Counted from the stretch's first letter, positions 1 through 7,633 are shown. The stretch is 22,529 bases of DNA from an uncultured Anaerolineaceae bacterium (GCA_937894825.1 CALCQT010000544.1:1-22529); one strand, 5' to 3'. Notes: a model not told the origin generated them from the sequence alone. Numbers and translations are program-made.

Positions 1-467
1 GAAACAAACGCGGACATGGTATCGTTATCGCCCAGGCGAATCTCCTCCGTCGCTACGGTGTCATTCTCGTTGATAATTGGCAGCACACCCTGATTCAGCA
101 GTCCTTCCAGCGTGTTACGGGCGTTCAAATAACTGCGGCGCATCGTGAAATCGCGCCGGGTCAGCAGGATCTGTGAGGCAACATAACCATACATTTGAAA
201 CAGATCCATGTAGATGGACATCAGACGCGGTTGTCCGATTGCGGAAAGCATCTGTTTCCCGGGAATATGTTTGGATAGATGCGGATAATTCAGCAATTCC
301 CGCCCGGCGGCGACCGCGCCTGACGTCACCAGAGCAACCTGAACCTTACGATCCATCACCCAACTAAGCTGACGGACCAAATCAATCGTCCGAGGCAAGT
401 CAACATGGGAAGATCCGCCTGTAATCGTGGAAGTGCCAATTTTTACAACAATTCGATCATATGACAT
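1..467 (-). CDS. proB: Glutamate 5-kinase, N-terminal part (cut by window edge)
   Basis: ProB phosphorylates L-glutamate to glutamyl 5-phosphate, the first step of proline synthesis, in the cytoplasm. About 155 residues are visible. The N-terminus MSYDRIVVKIGTSTITGG is the amino-acid-kinase phosphate-binding strand and glycine loop. It is followed by LVTSGAVAAGRE, GQPRLMSIY, LLTRRDF and the substrate-binding stretch INENDTVATEEIRLGDNDT, all hallmarks of ProB. The start at 467 is the only ATG in front of the conserved block; no good Shine-Dalgarno site is seen, only GGGAAAA close by. The gene follows a terminator, so it is probably transcribed on its own or with genes beyond the left edge (proA would be usual). 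The catalytic C-terminal part and any PUA domain lie outside the window. Confidence 0.93.
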   Translation of the reverse strand, partial: MSYDRIVVKIGTSTITGGSSHVDLPRTIDLVRQLSWVMDRKVQVALVTSGAVAAGRELLNYPHLSKHIPGKQMLSAIGQPRLMSIYMDLFQMYGYVASQILLTRRDFTMRRSYLNARNTLEGLLNQGVLPIINENDTVATEEIRLGDNDTMSAFV

Positions 468-502
468 GTCTATTTTCCCGCAGAAAGTTTTTTCCTGAGA
501 AG

Positions 503-508
503 ATTATA
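503..508 (-). promoter_or_regulatory. Possible -10 element for proB
   Basis: On the minus strand a perfect TATAAT lies about 35 bases before the proB start and just after the terminator of the upstream gene. No convincing -35 hexamer is found at 16-18 bases, because that position falls in the terminator T-run. The call rests on the -10 alone. Confidence 0.35.
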
Positions 509-525
509 ATCGGTTTGGCTGAATC

Positions 526-555
526 AAAAAACGCCCCATTCGTCATGAGGCGTTT
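526..555 (-). terminator. Intrinsic terminator after the S1-domain gene
   Basis: Read on the minus strand, AAACGCCTC and GGGGCGTTT form a 9-bp stem (one G-U pair) with a 9-nt loop, continuing directly into a run of T. It sits 38 bases after the stop of the S1-domain gene and before the proB start, so it separates the two transcription units. Confidence 0.8.
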
Positions 556-592
556 CATCTTGGAGATGGTTTGGGTCGGAAATCCTGCTCTT

Positions 593-1567
593 TTATCCGA
601 CTTTCGAAGTAAGCGTCCGGGACAGGATATCTTCCTGTTCCTGAGATACGCCACCCTTCTTCTTATTGTCTGATCGGTTGCGTGCCTTCGCCTTTTCCAT
701 TGCCTCACGAATCGCAATTTCCATCGCTGTCGGCTCCGCTTCTGCATTGGGATCATCGCTGATGCCAAATGTGAACCCTTCACTGTTGATCTCCTCACGT
801 TTCTTTGAGGATTTCTTCGGGCGACGAATCGTCTTTTCACGCGGTTCAGCGAATTTGCCCTCTTTCAATTGCTGTGAACGAGCGCTTGCAGGCCGGGAAA
901 TCTGGAGAGTTTCCTCCGGAACGACTTCCGGTTCGGGCTGCAGTACTTTCATGCTCAGCTTGATCTGTTTCTTGCGGCGATTTACTTCCAACACCTGCGC
1001 TTCAATCTCATCACCCTCTTTAAGGATATCTGAAGGCTGGCGAACATAGCTGTGGGCCATTTCACTGATGTGAACCAAGCCCGGTCGTTCTGCGCCAATT
1101 TCAACAAAAACGCCAAATTTCTCGATCCGTACAACGGTGCCTTTGACAACCATATCTTTTTTGATCTCACGCCATTCGAGATCCAACGGTTTAATCATCG
1201 TCAGTTCCGTGCGGCCGTCTTTGATCTTCTTCACCCAAACATCCACTTCCTGCCCGACCTCAAGCAATTCATGAATGTTATTGACATTCTCTTTTCCTTC
1301 AGGGCGAGGGATTTGAGAAATATGAAGAACCGCGGGAATTTCTTTCCCGATTTCAATCAACGCGCCGGCAAGACTTAATTTCAAAACCTTGCCTTTGAAC
1401 TGTTCTTTGATCCGAATTCCGTCCACTTTGCTGTCTTCAGCGTCGCCATCTTCGACGGCATCATCAAGCGCTTCATTTTCTTCGACAAAAGAATCTTCAG
1501 CTACAGTCACCTCTTCGATTTTTTCTTCGATAACCTTGTTTTCTTCAGGTGATACAGATTGTTCCAT
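593..1567 (-). CDS. S1 RNA-binding domain protein (ribosomal protein S1-like)
   Basis: A 324-residue protein with two consecutive S1 (OB-fold) RNA-binding domains, at about residues 54-126 (FKGKVLKLSLAGALIEIG ... VLHISQI) and 137-207 (VKGTVVRIEKFGVFVEIG ... GLVHISEM ... KQIKLSMK). The second is the classical form. The first 50 residues are strongly acidic, and residues 208-324 form a charged, probably disordered tail with a lysine-arginine cluster near 248-258. Full-length S1 in E. coli has six domains; short versions with few domains are usual in several Gram-positive-like phyla and may act in translation initiation or mRNA binding. Function on the ribosome is inferred from family alone. GGAGA lies 15 bases before the ATG, farther than usual. 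Its own strong promoter and terminator make it a single-gene unit. Confidence 0.85.
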   Translation of the reverse strand: MEQSVSPEENKVIEEKIEEVTVAEDSFVEENEALDDAVEDGDAEDSKVDGIRIKEQFKGKVLKLSLAGALIEIGKEIPAVLHISQIPRPEGKENVNNIHELLEVGQEVDVWVKKIKDGRTELTMIKPLDLEWREIKKDMVVKGTVVRIEKFGVFVEIGAERPGLVHISEMAHSYVRQPSDILKEGDEIEAQVLEVNRRKKQIKLSMKVLQPEPEVVPEETLQISRPASARSQQLKEGKFAEPREKTIRRPKKSSKKREEINSEGFTFGISDDPNAEAEPTAMEIAIREAMEKAKARNRSDNKKKGGVSQEQEDILSRTLTSKVG

Positions 1568-1610
1568 GTTTTATTTTACCGATCTCCAATAATTGTATTC
1601 GCAATCCGTG

Positions 1611-1640
1611 ATTATACCCGCAAAAAATCAGAATTGTCAA
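1611..1640 (-). promoter_or_regulatory. Near-consensus sigma-70 promoter for the S1-domain gene
   Basis: On the minus strand TTGACA (1640-1635) is followed after 18 bases by TATAAT (1616-1611). Both hexamers match the consensus fully. Transcription would begin near 1604, giving a leader of about 37 nt before the ATG at 1567. Such a strong promoter fits a highly expressed translation-related gene. Confidence 0.85.
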
Positions 1641-1833
1641 ATGTTTCAGCAAGGTTAATACATTTTATCCGGTCATTTCGGCAATAAATTCCGGTTAAAA
1701 CAAACCGCTGATCATTTGGGGCAATTTTCTTCATTTCTTTGAGGTATCATCTCGAATTTAATCTTCCTAATTGTACCGCATTTTTTGCCCAGATGGTGTA
1801 CAGAACAGATAATAAATTGTAAAAACAGGATTT
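1641..1833. other. Intergenic stretch with no recognised content
   Basis: AT-rich sequence between the S1-gene promoter and the hairpin after the S41 protease gene. I see no open frame with coding character, no RNA gene and no strong repeat. Confidence 0.6.
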
Positions 1834-1871
1834 GATGCCTGTACTCATCCCCATGAAGCGGCACAGGCATC
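1834..1871 (-). terminator. Hairpin after the S41 protease gene, probable terminator
   Basis: GATGCCTGT and ACAGGCATC are perfect 9-bp arms separated by 20 bases, starting 8 bases after the protease stop codon. On the minus strand a short T-run follows, but only after several other bases (AAATCCTGTTTTT), and the loop is long. It may be a weak terminator or an mRNA 3'-end-stabilising hairpin. Confidence 0.5.
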
Positions 1872-1878
1872 ATTATTT

Positions 1879-3189
1879 CTATAACAAATCAACTTCCGGC
1901 GATTCAGTTTCCTCTATATGCTCCGGAATTATTTCACCCCCTAACAGATAGTCTACAGCCCGATCCAACTGCGGGTCACGGTCAGCATCATAATCCTCTT
2001 CAGTTATTTCAACCTGAATGTCCGGCTCAATACCGACCCCGTGGATCATTTGTCCGTCGGGAGTATACCAGCGAGCAATCGTAACAGAGACCGCCCCGCC
2101 GTTTACCAATTCCGGTTGAATCTGCATGGAACCTTTTCCGTAGGTTTTCATTCCAACAAAGACAGCCCGCCCGTGATAGCGCAACGCGCCGATCAGAATC
2201 TCAGATGCGGAAGCCGTCCCTTCATTTCCCAACACGACCATAGGAATGTCCAGCGCCCTCCCGCCTTTATCTGTTGTGCGATATTCCACCTCAGAACCAT
2301 CACCATCTTTTTCGGTAAGAACCAGCGCACCTTCGGGTAAGAACTCTGAGGCAACATCCACGCACACATTCACATATCCCCCGCCGTTGTTCCGCAAATC
2401 CAAAACCAAACCCTTCGGATTTTCGGGCAGCAGATTATCCAACGCCGCGCGCAATTCTTCGACTGTCAAATCACCAAACTGGGTCAATTGAATGTAAGCG
2501 ATGTCATTTTCAAGCATTTTCGAAATCACCATCGGCGTCACAATCGCCCGGCGGACAATCGAAACATCAAAGGGTTCACTGCCCTCGCGCTGAATGGTCA
2601 GGACAACCGTGGTGTCTTTCGGCCCGAGAATTTTCTGCAGCGCGTCGTTGGGATCGACACCAGTCATGTCCTCGCCATCTATCGCGATCACCAGATCACG
2701 GGCGCGTAAACCAGCCTCTTCAGCCGGAGAACCTGACATCGGAGAGGTAATTTCCGCATAGTCGCCGGTTACATCCATCCAGGCGCCAATACCCTCATAT
2801 TCCGCACCAGAGATATATTCAGACTCCCGTTGAAAACTGGCCGGATCTGAATAGCGCGTGTGCGGATCGCCCAAGGATTCCAGCATGCCACGAATCGCGC
2901 CTTCCATCATCGCAGTTTCATCCAGCGGCTGATCGACATAATAATAGTGGATCAGGTCCCATGCTTCCCAAAACGGCTCAAACAATTCTCCCAAATCCGC
3001 GTCCGTCTCCGAAAGCGGCGCATCCACTTTCATCAGAAAATCCGCTGAACGGGCATAAGTGGGGAGACCACGAACTCTTGAAACCAGATCCGGGAACTTC
3101 TCAATAATTACACCGGTGCTGAACCCGGTCACAAAACAACTGACGACAATCACAATCACCGCCAGTATTCGCAGTACATGTTGTTTCAT
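1879..3189 (-). CDS. S41 family C-terminal processing peptidase (CtpA/Prc type)
   Basis: A 436-residue membrane-anchored serine protease that acts outside the cytoplasm. Residues 8-28 are a hydrophobic uncleaved anchor or signal. A PDZ domain spans about 132-215 (YEGIGAWM, GSPAEEAGLRARDLVIAIDG). The S41 catalytic domain includes LVLDLRNNGGGY and the Ser-Lys dyad: S327 in GTASASEI and K352 in TYGKGSMQ. The 25-residue spacing equals that of the plant D1 processing protease. These enzymes cut exported proteins near their C-termini; the substrate here is unknown. AGGAGG lies 7 bases before the ATG, an excellent ribosome site. The ATG overlaps the stop of the small membrane protein gene (ATGA), which indicates coupled translation. 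The acidic C-terminal 35 residues lie beyond the fold. Confidence 0.92.
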   Translation of the reverse strand: MKQHVLRILAVIVIVVSCFVTGFSTGVIIEKFPDLVSRVRGLPTYARSADFLMKVDAPLSETDADLGELFEPFWEAWDLIHYYYVDQPLDETAMMEGAIRGMLESLGDPHTRYSDPASFQRESEYISGAEYEGIGAWMDVTGDYAEITSPMSGSPAEEAGLRARDLVIAIDGEDMTGVDPNDALQKILGPKDTTVVLTIQREGSEPFDVSIVRRAIVTPMVISKMLENDIAYIQLTQFGDLTVEELRAALDNLLPENPKGLVLDLRNNGGGYVNVCVDVASEFLPEGALVLTEKDGDGSEVEYRTTDKGGRALDIPMVVLGNEGTASASEILIGALRYHGRAVFVGMKTYGKGSMQIQPELVNGGAVSVTIARWYTPDGQMIHGVGIEPDIQVEITEEDYDADRDPQLDRAVDYLLGGEIIPEHIEETESPEVDLL

Positions 3190-3449
3190 TCTTTGTCCTC
3201 CTGCTGGTTATCCGTGTCTGAGTGCGGATGAACGAATTCAGAGAGCTGTTCATATTTATCCGATCCGGTGAGCCAGAATTCATAAGAACCGATTTTATGA
3301 AACTGATTCAGCATCATCGCATATTTGTCCTCATCCTTGCCGCGCCGAAGTCTCTCCTCTGCCTGCCGGGCATATTCCGCCGCGACAAGATGGTAGACGA
3401 CCACAAACAAAGCCAGTAATACAAGCCCAATGATAATTTTGAGGTTCAT
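3186..3449 (-). CDS. Small membrane protein of unknown function, coupled to the S41 protease
   Basis: An 87-residue protein I do not recognise. Residues 4-23 form one clear transmembrane helix, followed by a charged helical stretch (EYARQAEERLRRGKDEDK) and an acidic C-terminus. The start ATG shares its A with the stop of the upstream HAD gene (TAATG), and its own stop overlaps the protease start (ATGA). It is thus the middle member of a fully overlapping three-gene unit, and the overlaps are the main evidence that it is real. It could help or regulate the neighbouring membrane-bound protease, or simply be a membrane accessory protein; that is speculation from context only. Confidence 0.75.
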   Translation of the reverse strand: MNLKIIIGLVLLALFVVVYHLVAAEYARQAEERLRRGKDEDKYAMMLNQFHKIGSYEFWLTGSDKYEQLSEFVHPHSDTDNQQEDKE

Positions 3450-4093
3450 TAATGATTGCGGGCAAAAATATCCAGGGATGGAAAGTCTTCAATCCGGTCA
3501 ATCTGGGCGTCGCCCCGGTTGATGGTTTCGCGCTTACCCACTTGCACGGCATAGAAGCCGAGGTCATGGGCTGTTTCCACATTCATTGGAGAATCATCAA
3601 AAAATACACATCCCTCCGCGGAAGTCAATCCTGTCATCCATAGGACTCTTTCAAAGGCTTCAGGGCTGGGCTTTGTCTCAGGAAAAGTATCGAACACGTC
3701 CATAATACCATCAAAACAATCCAGAATCTGCAATTGTTTCAAAATACGCGTAGCATGAAAACGTTCCGCATTGGTAAGAATATACTTCGGGATCCGAAGC
3801 GAAGCAAGCGCCTGACGCAGCTCCAACGAGGGGACAATATTCTGCTGATAGTCAACATCATGACTGTAATGGAGAAAATCGGTTAAATTCACGCCGTGCT
3901 CAACAACGAGTCCTTTCGCCGTGGTTCCATACTTTCGGTATAACTGCTCGCGAAACGAAGAAACCTCCTCACGGGGAATGGATAAGGCCGTTTCGATATA
4001 TCGGTTCATTTTTTCTCCCACCAGGGATACAACATGGTTCCCCAATGGATACAGTGTTTCATCCAGGTCAAAAAAAGCTGCTTTAATTTTCAT
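3449..4093 (-). CDS. HAD-family hydrolase, pyrimidine 5'-nucleotidase-like
   Basis: A 214-residue haloacid-dehalogenase-type phosphatase. All four motifs are visible: motif I FFDLDETLYP with nucleophile D9 and acid/base D11, motif II ILTNA with T107, motif III lysine K141 in KPSPEAF, and motif IV FFDDSPMNV with D166 and D167. A helical cap lies between motifs I and II. The wording DLDETLYP is typical of the subfamily annotated as pyrimidine 5'-nucleotidase (yeast Sdt1 type), which removes phosphate from UMP or CMP; the true substrate cannot be read from sequence. It is the first gene of a unit with a small membrane protein and an S41 protease. No Shine-Dalgarno site precedes the ATG, while a TATACT lies 7 bases upstream, so the mRNA may be leaderless. 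Confidence 0.87.
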   Translation of the reverse strand: MKIKAAFFDLDETLYPLGNHVVSLVGEKMNRYIETALSIPREEVSSFREQLYRKYGTTAKGLVVEHGVNLTDFLHYSHDVDYQQNIVPSLELRQALASLRIPKYILTNAERFHATRILKQLQILDCFDGIMDVFDTFPETKPSPEAFERVLWMTGLTSAEGCVFFDDSPMNVETAHDLGFYAVQVGKRETINRGDAQIDRIEDFPSLDIFARNH

Positions 4094-4100
4094 GATCGTT

Positions 4101-4106
4101 AGTATA
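4101..4106 (-). promoter_or_regulatory. Candidate -10 element placing the HAD start at the transcript end
   Basis: On the minus strand TATACT is followed by 7 bases and then the ATG at 4093. Usual -10 to start-site spacing would put the first transcribed base at or next to the ATG. No clear -35 hexamer is present 16-18 bases upstream, so confidence is modest. Confidence 0.4.
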
Positions 4107-4183
4107 TCGCAATCATGTTTATTTTGTATTAATTGTCATTTAAGCCGGGAATATGGGAGGAAGTATTTGGACACCCACACCAT

Positions 4184-4202
4184 TTTTGTGTTATCCACAA
4201 AA
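4184..4202. repeat. Small hairpin after the ABC transporter ATPase gene
   Basis: TTTTGTG and CACAAAA are perfect 7-bp arms around a 5-base loop, 17 bases beyond the stop of the BtuD-like gene. There is no T-run after it on either strand, so it is not a standard terminator. Confidence 0.4.
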
Positions 4203-4218
4203 TAACGACCTTTTCCTC

Positions 4219-4986
4219 TTATTGCGGCAGAATGACCGGATAATCAAATTCTTCCGGACGAATGACCGACATGGGCAGGTGAAACACAGGAGAGAGGATT
4301 TCTTTCGTCAAAACCGCTTCCGGAGCCCCATGCGTCAGGATCTGGCCTTCATCCATGATCGCCACCGCATCCGCAAAGCGGGCCGCCAGATTCAGGTCAT
4401 GCAGAACAATCAAAACAGAAAGCTGTTTTTCGGTACAAATCCGGCGGACAATCGTGAGCAATCCGATTTGATAGGTCAAATCCAGATGAGCCGTCGGTTC
4501 GTCCAGAATCAGAACCGGTGTATCCTGCGCCAACGCCCGCGCCAGAACCACCCGCTGCTGCTCGCCACCCGACAGCGCCAGTACATCCTTTTCCCGTAAA
4601 GCGCCAATCGAAGTTTCCATAATCGCAGCTTCGATCAAATCGATATCTTTAACAGAAAGCTTTCCCATCCAGCCAAGATAAGGCGTCCTGCCCAAAGAAA
4701 CCGTCTCAAAAACGGTAAATCCGGCCGGAAATTGTGTAATTTGCGGAACAACGGAGATCAATTTGGCTCGATCCGTTTCAGGGAGATCCCGCAAGTCATG
4801 ATCCTGGTAAGTCACACGACCCTTCTCCAGCGGCAGCGTTCCGGAAATCCCCCGCACCAGCGTCGTTTTTCCGGAGCCGTTCGGACCGATCAGCGCAACC
4901 ATTTTCCCGGCGGGAATGTCCAGTGAAACATCACGAACCACTATTTTTGATCCATACCGGATCCAACTGTTCCGAACCGAAAGCAT
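4219..4986 (-). CDS. btuD: ABC importer ATPase, FecCD/BtuD type (probable cobalamin uptake)
   Basis: A 255-residue cytoplasmic ATPase that powers the importer encoded upstream. Walker A GPNGSGKT is at residues 34-41, the Q-loop at PQITQ near 81, the ABC signature LSGGEQQR at 138-145, Walker B VLILDEP at 158-164 with catalytic E163, and the H-loop HD at 196. The order and the family (iron-siderophore / cobalamin importers) are clear. The cobalamin substrate is inferred from the riboswitch that heads the operon. The ATG overlaps the stop of the permease gene by one base (TGATG). The symbol is by role; siderophore or heme ATPases (FecE, HmuV) are close relatives. Confidence 0.9.
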   Translation of the reverse strand: MLSVRNSWIRYGSKIVVRDVSLDIPAGKMVALIGPNGSGKTTLVRGISGTLPLEKGRVTYQDHDLRDLPETDRAKLISVVPQITQFPAGFTVFETVSLGRTPYLGWMGKLSVKDIDLIEAAIMETSIGALREKDVLALSGGEQQRVVLARALAQDTPVLILDEPTAHLDLTYQIGLLTIVRRICTEKQLSVLIVLHDLNLAARFADAVAIMDEGQILTHGAPEAVLTKEILSPVFHLPMSVIRPEEFDYPVILPQ

Positions 4987-6047
4987 CAGTGCTCGCCTTT
5001 CCGCTTTACCTGATGGAGCAGCCAGAGGAAAAACGGCGCACCAGTCAACGCCGTCAAGATCCCGACCGGCAATTCCTGCGGCGCTATCACTGTCCGCGCA
5101 ATCACGTCCGCTGTGAGCAGAAAAAGACCGCCCCCCAATATAGAGAGTGGAATCAACCGGCGATAATCCGAACCGACCAAAAGACGGATCATATGAGGGA
5201 CAATCAAACCGACAAAACCGATAATCCCGGAAAAAGCAATTGCCGTCGCAGTTGTCAGGGTCGAAAAAAAGATGATCCGACGCCGCATCTTCTGGACTGA
5301 AACACCCAGTTGGGCAGCCTGTTCATCCCCAAACTGCATCACATTCAACGGATAGGCCAAAGCCCACTGTCCGGCCATACCAACCAACAAAACCGGAACC
5401 ATCACTGTCAGCGGTTCCCATCCGCTGCGCGTGATCCCGCCCAGCATCCAGGAAAGGGAATAACGTAACTCGCTGTTCGAAATCAGCAGCCAGCCGGAGG
5501 TCAGCGCAGAAGCAATCGCGTTCACCGCCACACCGGCAAGAATCAATCCGGTCATGTTCAGCACACCGCCGATTTTCCCCAGATGAAAGACGGCGATCAC
5601 TGTCAGGATCGCGAAGAAAAAGGCCATCAGCGGCGTCATCAATGTGCCCAGCCGGGTATAAGGCCAGGAAATCGACATGGCGATGACCGCGCCCAAACTG
5701 GCTCCAGAGGATACGCCGATCAAATAAGGATCCGCCAGCGGATTGCGGAACAAACCCTGATAGGAAGCACCGCTGCAGGCCAAAGCCGCTCCGGTCAAAA
5801 CCATCAGCAGCGTACGCGGAGCCCGCAACGAAAAGAGAATTTTTTCAATGATCAGTAATTCCTGGGAAAGGGAATTGCCGGTGAGCTTCATCCCGAGCAT
5901 TTGCAGAACATCCGCTAAGTTTAAGCGGACGCTGCCCGTGATCATGCTGACGATCATCATGATAAGCAGCAGCACAGCGACCAAAGACGCTAACAAACCG
6001 GCTGAACGATTCACGGCAGTTCGCCGCAGCGAAGCAAAAACCCGCAT
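4986..6047 (-). CDS. btuC: ABC importer permease, FecCD/BtuC family (probable cobalamin uptake)
   Basis: A 353-residue polytopic membrane protein of the FecCD family; two copies would form the translocation channel. The stretch NPLADPYLIGVSSGASLGAV is the family hallmark, and the GIIGFVGLIVPHMIRLLVGSDYR region is the cytoplasmic coupling loop that contacts the ATPase. About ten hydrophobic segments are spread over the length, as expected. The first segment (about residues 15-36) is preceded by a basic N-terminus. Its ATG overlaps the stop of the binding-protein gene (TAATG) and its stop overlaps the ATPase start, so the three genes are translationally coupled. Cobalamin is inferred as the substrate from the riboswitch. 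Confidence 0.92.
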   Translation of the reverse strand: MRVFASLRRTAVNRSAGLLASLVAVLLLIMMIVSMITGSVRLNLADVLQMLGMKLTGNSLSQELLIIEKILFSLRAPRTLLMVLTGAALACSGASYQGLFRNPLADPYLIGVSSGASLGAVIAMSISWPYTRLGTLMTPLMAFFFAILTVIAVFHLGKIGGVLNMTGLILAGVAVNAIASALTSGWLLISNSELRYSLSWMLGGITRSGWEPLTVMVPVLLVGMAGQWALAYPLNVMQFGDEQAAQLGVSVQKMRRRIIFFSTLTTATAIAFSGIIGFVGLIVPHMIRLLVGSDYRRLIPLSILGGGLFLLTADVIARTVIAPQELPVGILTALTGAPFFLWLLHQVKRKGEH

Positions 6048-6985
6048 TACTTGAAAAGTTCCGGATGGAAAATTTCCGCCAGCTGTTCCAGCCCATCCAC
6101 CAGGCGCGGACCCGGCCGTGCGCCAAGATCATCATCAAATTCAATCACTTTACCATCCCGAACCGCCCGCAGACTTTCCCAGCCGGGACGAGCCGCCACA
6201 ATTTCCGCAGTCACGCCATAGTTACTGTCTCCCAGGACGATAATTTCAGGATCTTCAATGATTAACGCCTCCTGGCTGATCTGCGGGTAGGCGCCGACCA
6301 GATCAGCGGCAATGTTCTCACCACCGGCCCGATAGATCAGATCATTGATAAAAGTACCGGACCCTGCCGTCCAGGGGCGCAGCGGGTCGGTCGCATCCAA
6401 TTCATAAAACACCAGCGGGCGTTCGGTAATTCCGGAAAGTTTCTCGTCCACCGCGGCGATTCGTTCTTCCAGGGCTTCCGCCACTGCCGCTGCCTCGTCA
6501 ACCAGACCGGTCGCTTCGCCTGCTTTCATGATATGATCGGGCAAGTCATCCAATGACTTCGGATTCGCCAGATAGTAAACGGGCAGGTCCAGTTCCACCA
6601 ATGAATCGACCTGATCCAGCGGGGTCAGTTCTGAAACCAGCACCAGGTCCGGCGCCAGGGTCAGAATCAATTCAAAATTGATCGACGCGTCAAAATTGGT
6701 CACTTTATCAAGCTCCTCAACCACTTCCGGATAGTCGGAGTACATATCGACGCCAAGCAGGTTTTCACACAGACTGATCGCGCAAAGAATTTCCGTGTTG
6801 GACGGTGCAAGTGAAACGACCGACCGCACCGGCTGATTGATCGTCACTTCCCGATCCAGATCATCAATGACGGTCACCGCCGTCTGCTCAAGCGTCAGCT
6901 CAGTCGTTTGAGCTGAAACAGCAAAAAATGAAAAAGTTGACAGCATCAGAACAAGAAATTGCGTGAATAAAACCCGTTGTTTCAT
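6047..6985 (-). CDS. btuF: Periplasmic-type binding protein, BtuF/TroA-like (probable cobalamin uptake)
   Basis: A 312-residue substrate-binding protein that would hand cobalamin to the BtuC-like permease. A signal peptide occupies about residues 1-26 (basic start, hydrophobic core, cleavage probably after VSA). The mature part shows the helical-backbone metal-receptor fold: VRSVVSLAPSNTEIL, LILTLAPDLVLV, and WTAGSGTFINDLIYRAGGENIA. There is no lipobox cysteine, odd for an organism expected to anchor such proteins as lipoproteins. The start is set at the ATG at 6985 because GAGGAG lies 8 bases before it; the in-frame GTG three codons earlier abuts that site and leaves no spacing. A cobalamin riboswitch and terminator lie upstream. 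Confidence 0.9.
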   Translation of the reverse strand: MKQRVLFTQFLVLMLSTFSFFAVSAQTTELTLEQTAVTVIDDLDREVTINQPVRSVVSLAPSNTEILCAISLCENLLGVDMYSDYPEVVEELDKVTNFDASINFELILTLAPDLVLVSELTPLDQVDSLVELDLPVYYLANPKSLDDLPDHIMKAGEATGLVDEAAAVAEALEERIAAVDEKLSGITERPLVFYELDATDPLRPWTAGSGTFINDLIYRAGGENIAADLVGAYPQISQEALIIEDPEIIVLGDSNYGVTAEIVAARPGWESLRAVRDGKVIEFDDDLGARPGPRLVDGLEQLAEIFHPELFK

Positions 6986-7085
6986 TTCAATCACTCCTCA
7001 ATATAGAAAAGATATTTTTTTATCTGCAGTTTCCCAGGCGTTATTTTTTCGCAGGACAATCCGTTTTGAAACATTGACTGCAATC

Positions 7086-7108
7086 AAAAAACCCCTTGCG
7101 GGGGTTTT
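7086..7108 (-). terminator. Riboswitch expression-platform terminator
   Basis: On the minus strand AAAACCCC, a 5-nt loop CGCAA and GGGGTTTTTT form a textbook intrinsic terminator. It lies between the cobalamin aptamer and the btuF start, about 100 bases before the gene. A preceding CGGGGG (near 7122-7127) can pair with the CCCCCG of the upstream arm, which would make an antiterminator. Ligand binding is expected to favour termination. Confidence 0.85.
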
Positions 7109-7141
7109 GACGTTCGCTCCCATCCCCCGGGGAATCCGTTT

Positions 7142-7284
7142 GGCGCACCGGACAAGATAAAACTTTCAGGGCGGTACCCTGTGATTTCAAATTGTCTGGG
7201 CAGGATCAGAGGTCTGGCTTGGACCGGAGTCCATCACAGTTGCGGGTCAGCATCGGATTCGCACCGATTTCCCTGATTAGCGCC
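7142..7284 (-). ncRNA. Cobalamin riboswitch (B12 element)
   Basis: The minus strand carries the conserved core GGGAA-TCGGTGCGAATCCGA followed by CTGACCCGCAACTGT, then an AAGCCAGACCTC segment that corresponds to the B12-box side. The outer helix P1 is visible as GGCGC (7284-7280) pairing with GCGCC (7146-7142). This is the adenosylcobalamin-type aptamer arrangement. It precedes an intrinsic terminator and the BtuFCD-like operon, so B12 should reduce transcription of its own importer. Confidence 0.93.
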
Positions 7285-7293
7285 TTTTTTATG

Positions 7294-7299
7294 ATTATA
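7294..7299 (-). promoter_or_regulatory. -10 element upstream of the cobalamin riboswitch
   Basis: A perfect TATAAT on the minus strand, placed so that transcription would begin about 7287-7284, exactly at the 5' end of the aptamer. The -35 region is poor. Position relative to the RNA is the main support. Confidence 0.6.
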
Positions 7300-7585
7300 T
7301 TCGATTTTTCGGCACAGCGCGATGATACTTTATAGCCCTGATCAAAGTGAATCAAGTGTCATAAATCCTTTTTTATTAACACTTCTGCAAGACGCTCGTG
7401 CAAAATCATTTTTCTTTCCCTGAATACAGATGCTTTCGATTTCCATACCGTAAACACACTTATCTTAAACGATTATGGCCCTTCATTAATAAGGGGCTGC
7501 CATGGTACAATTTGCGATAATTCAACGTCAGTACAAACGTATCGCTGATCGATAGCATCCGACAACACACGTTTTAATCCATACC
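7300..7585. other. Intergenic stretch with no gene seen
   Basis: Between the riboswitch promoter and the tRNA promoter I find no coding frame. One imperfect hairpin is present near 7475-7503 (ATGGC/GCCAT plus CCTT/AAGG with a bulge); it has no T-run. Confidence 0.6.
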
Positions 7586-7614
7586 TTGACGGAACAAAGA
7601 ACACCTGCTAAAAT
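7586..7614 (+). promoter_or_regulatory. Promoter of the tRNA-Glu gene
   Basis: TTGACG (7586-7591), a 17-base spacer and TAAAAT (7609-7614). Transcription would begin near 7621, 13 bases before the mature tRNA 5' end. Each hexamer differs from the consensus at one base. Confidence 0.8.
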
Positions 7615-7633
7615 ACTGACCGAAATAAAATAA

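Noticed and set aside
6986..6994. GTG start three codons earlier for the BtuF-like gene
   Set aside because: The GTG abuts the GAGGAG ribosome site, leaving no spacing; the ATG at 6985 is well placed.
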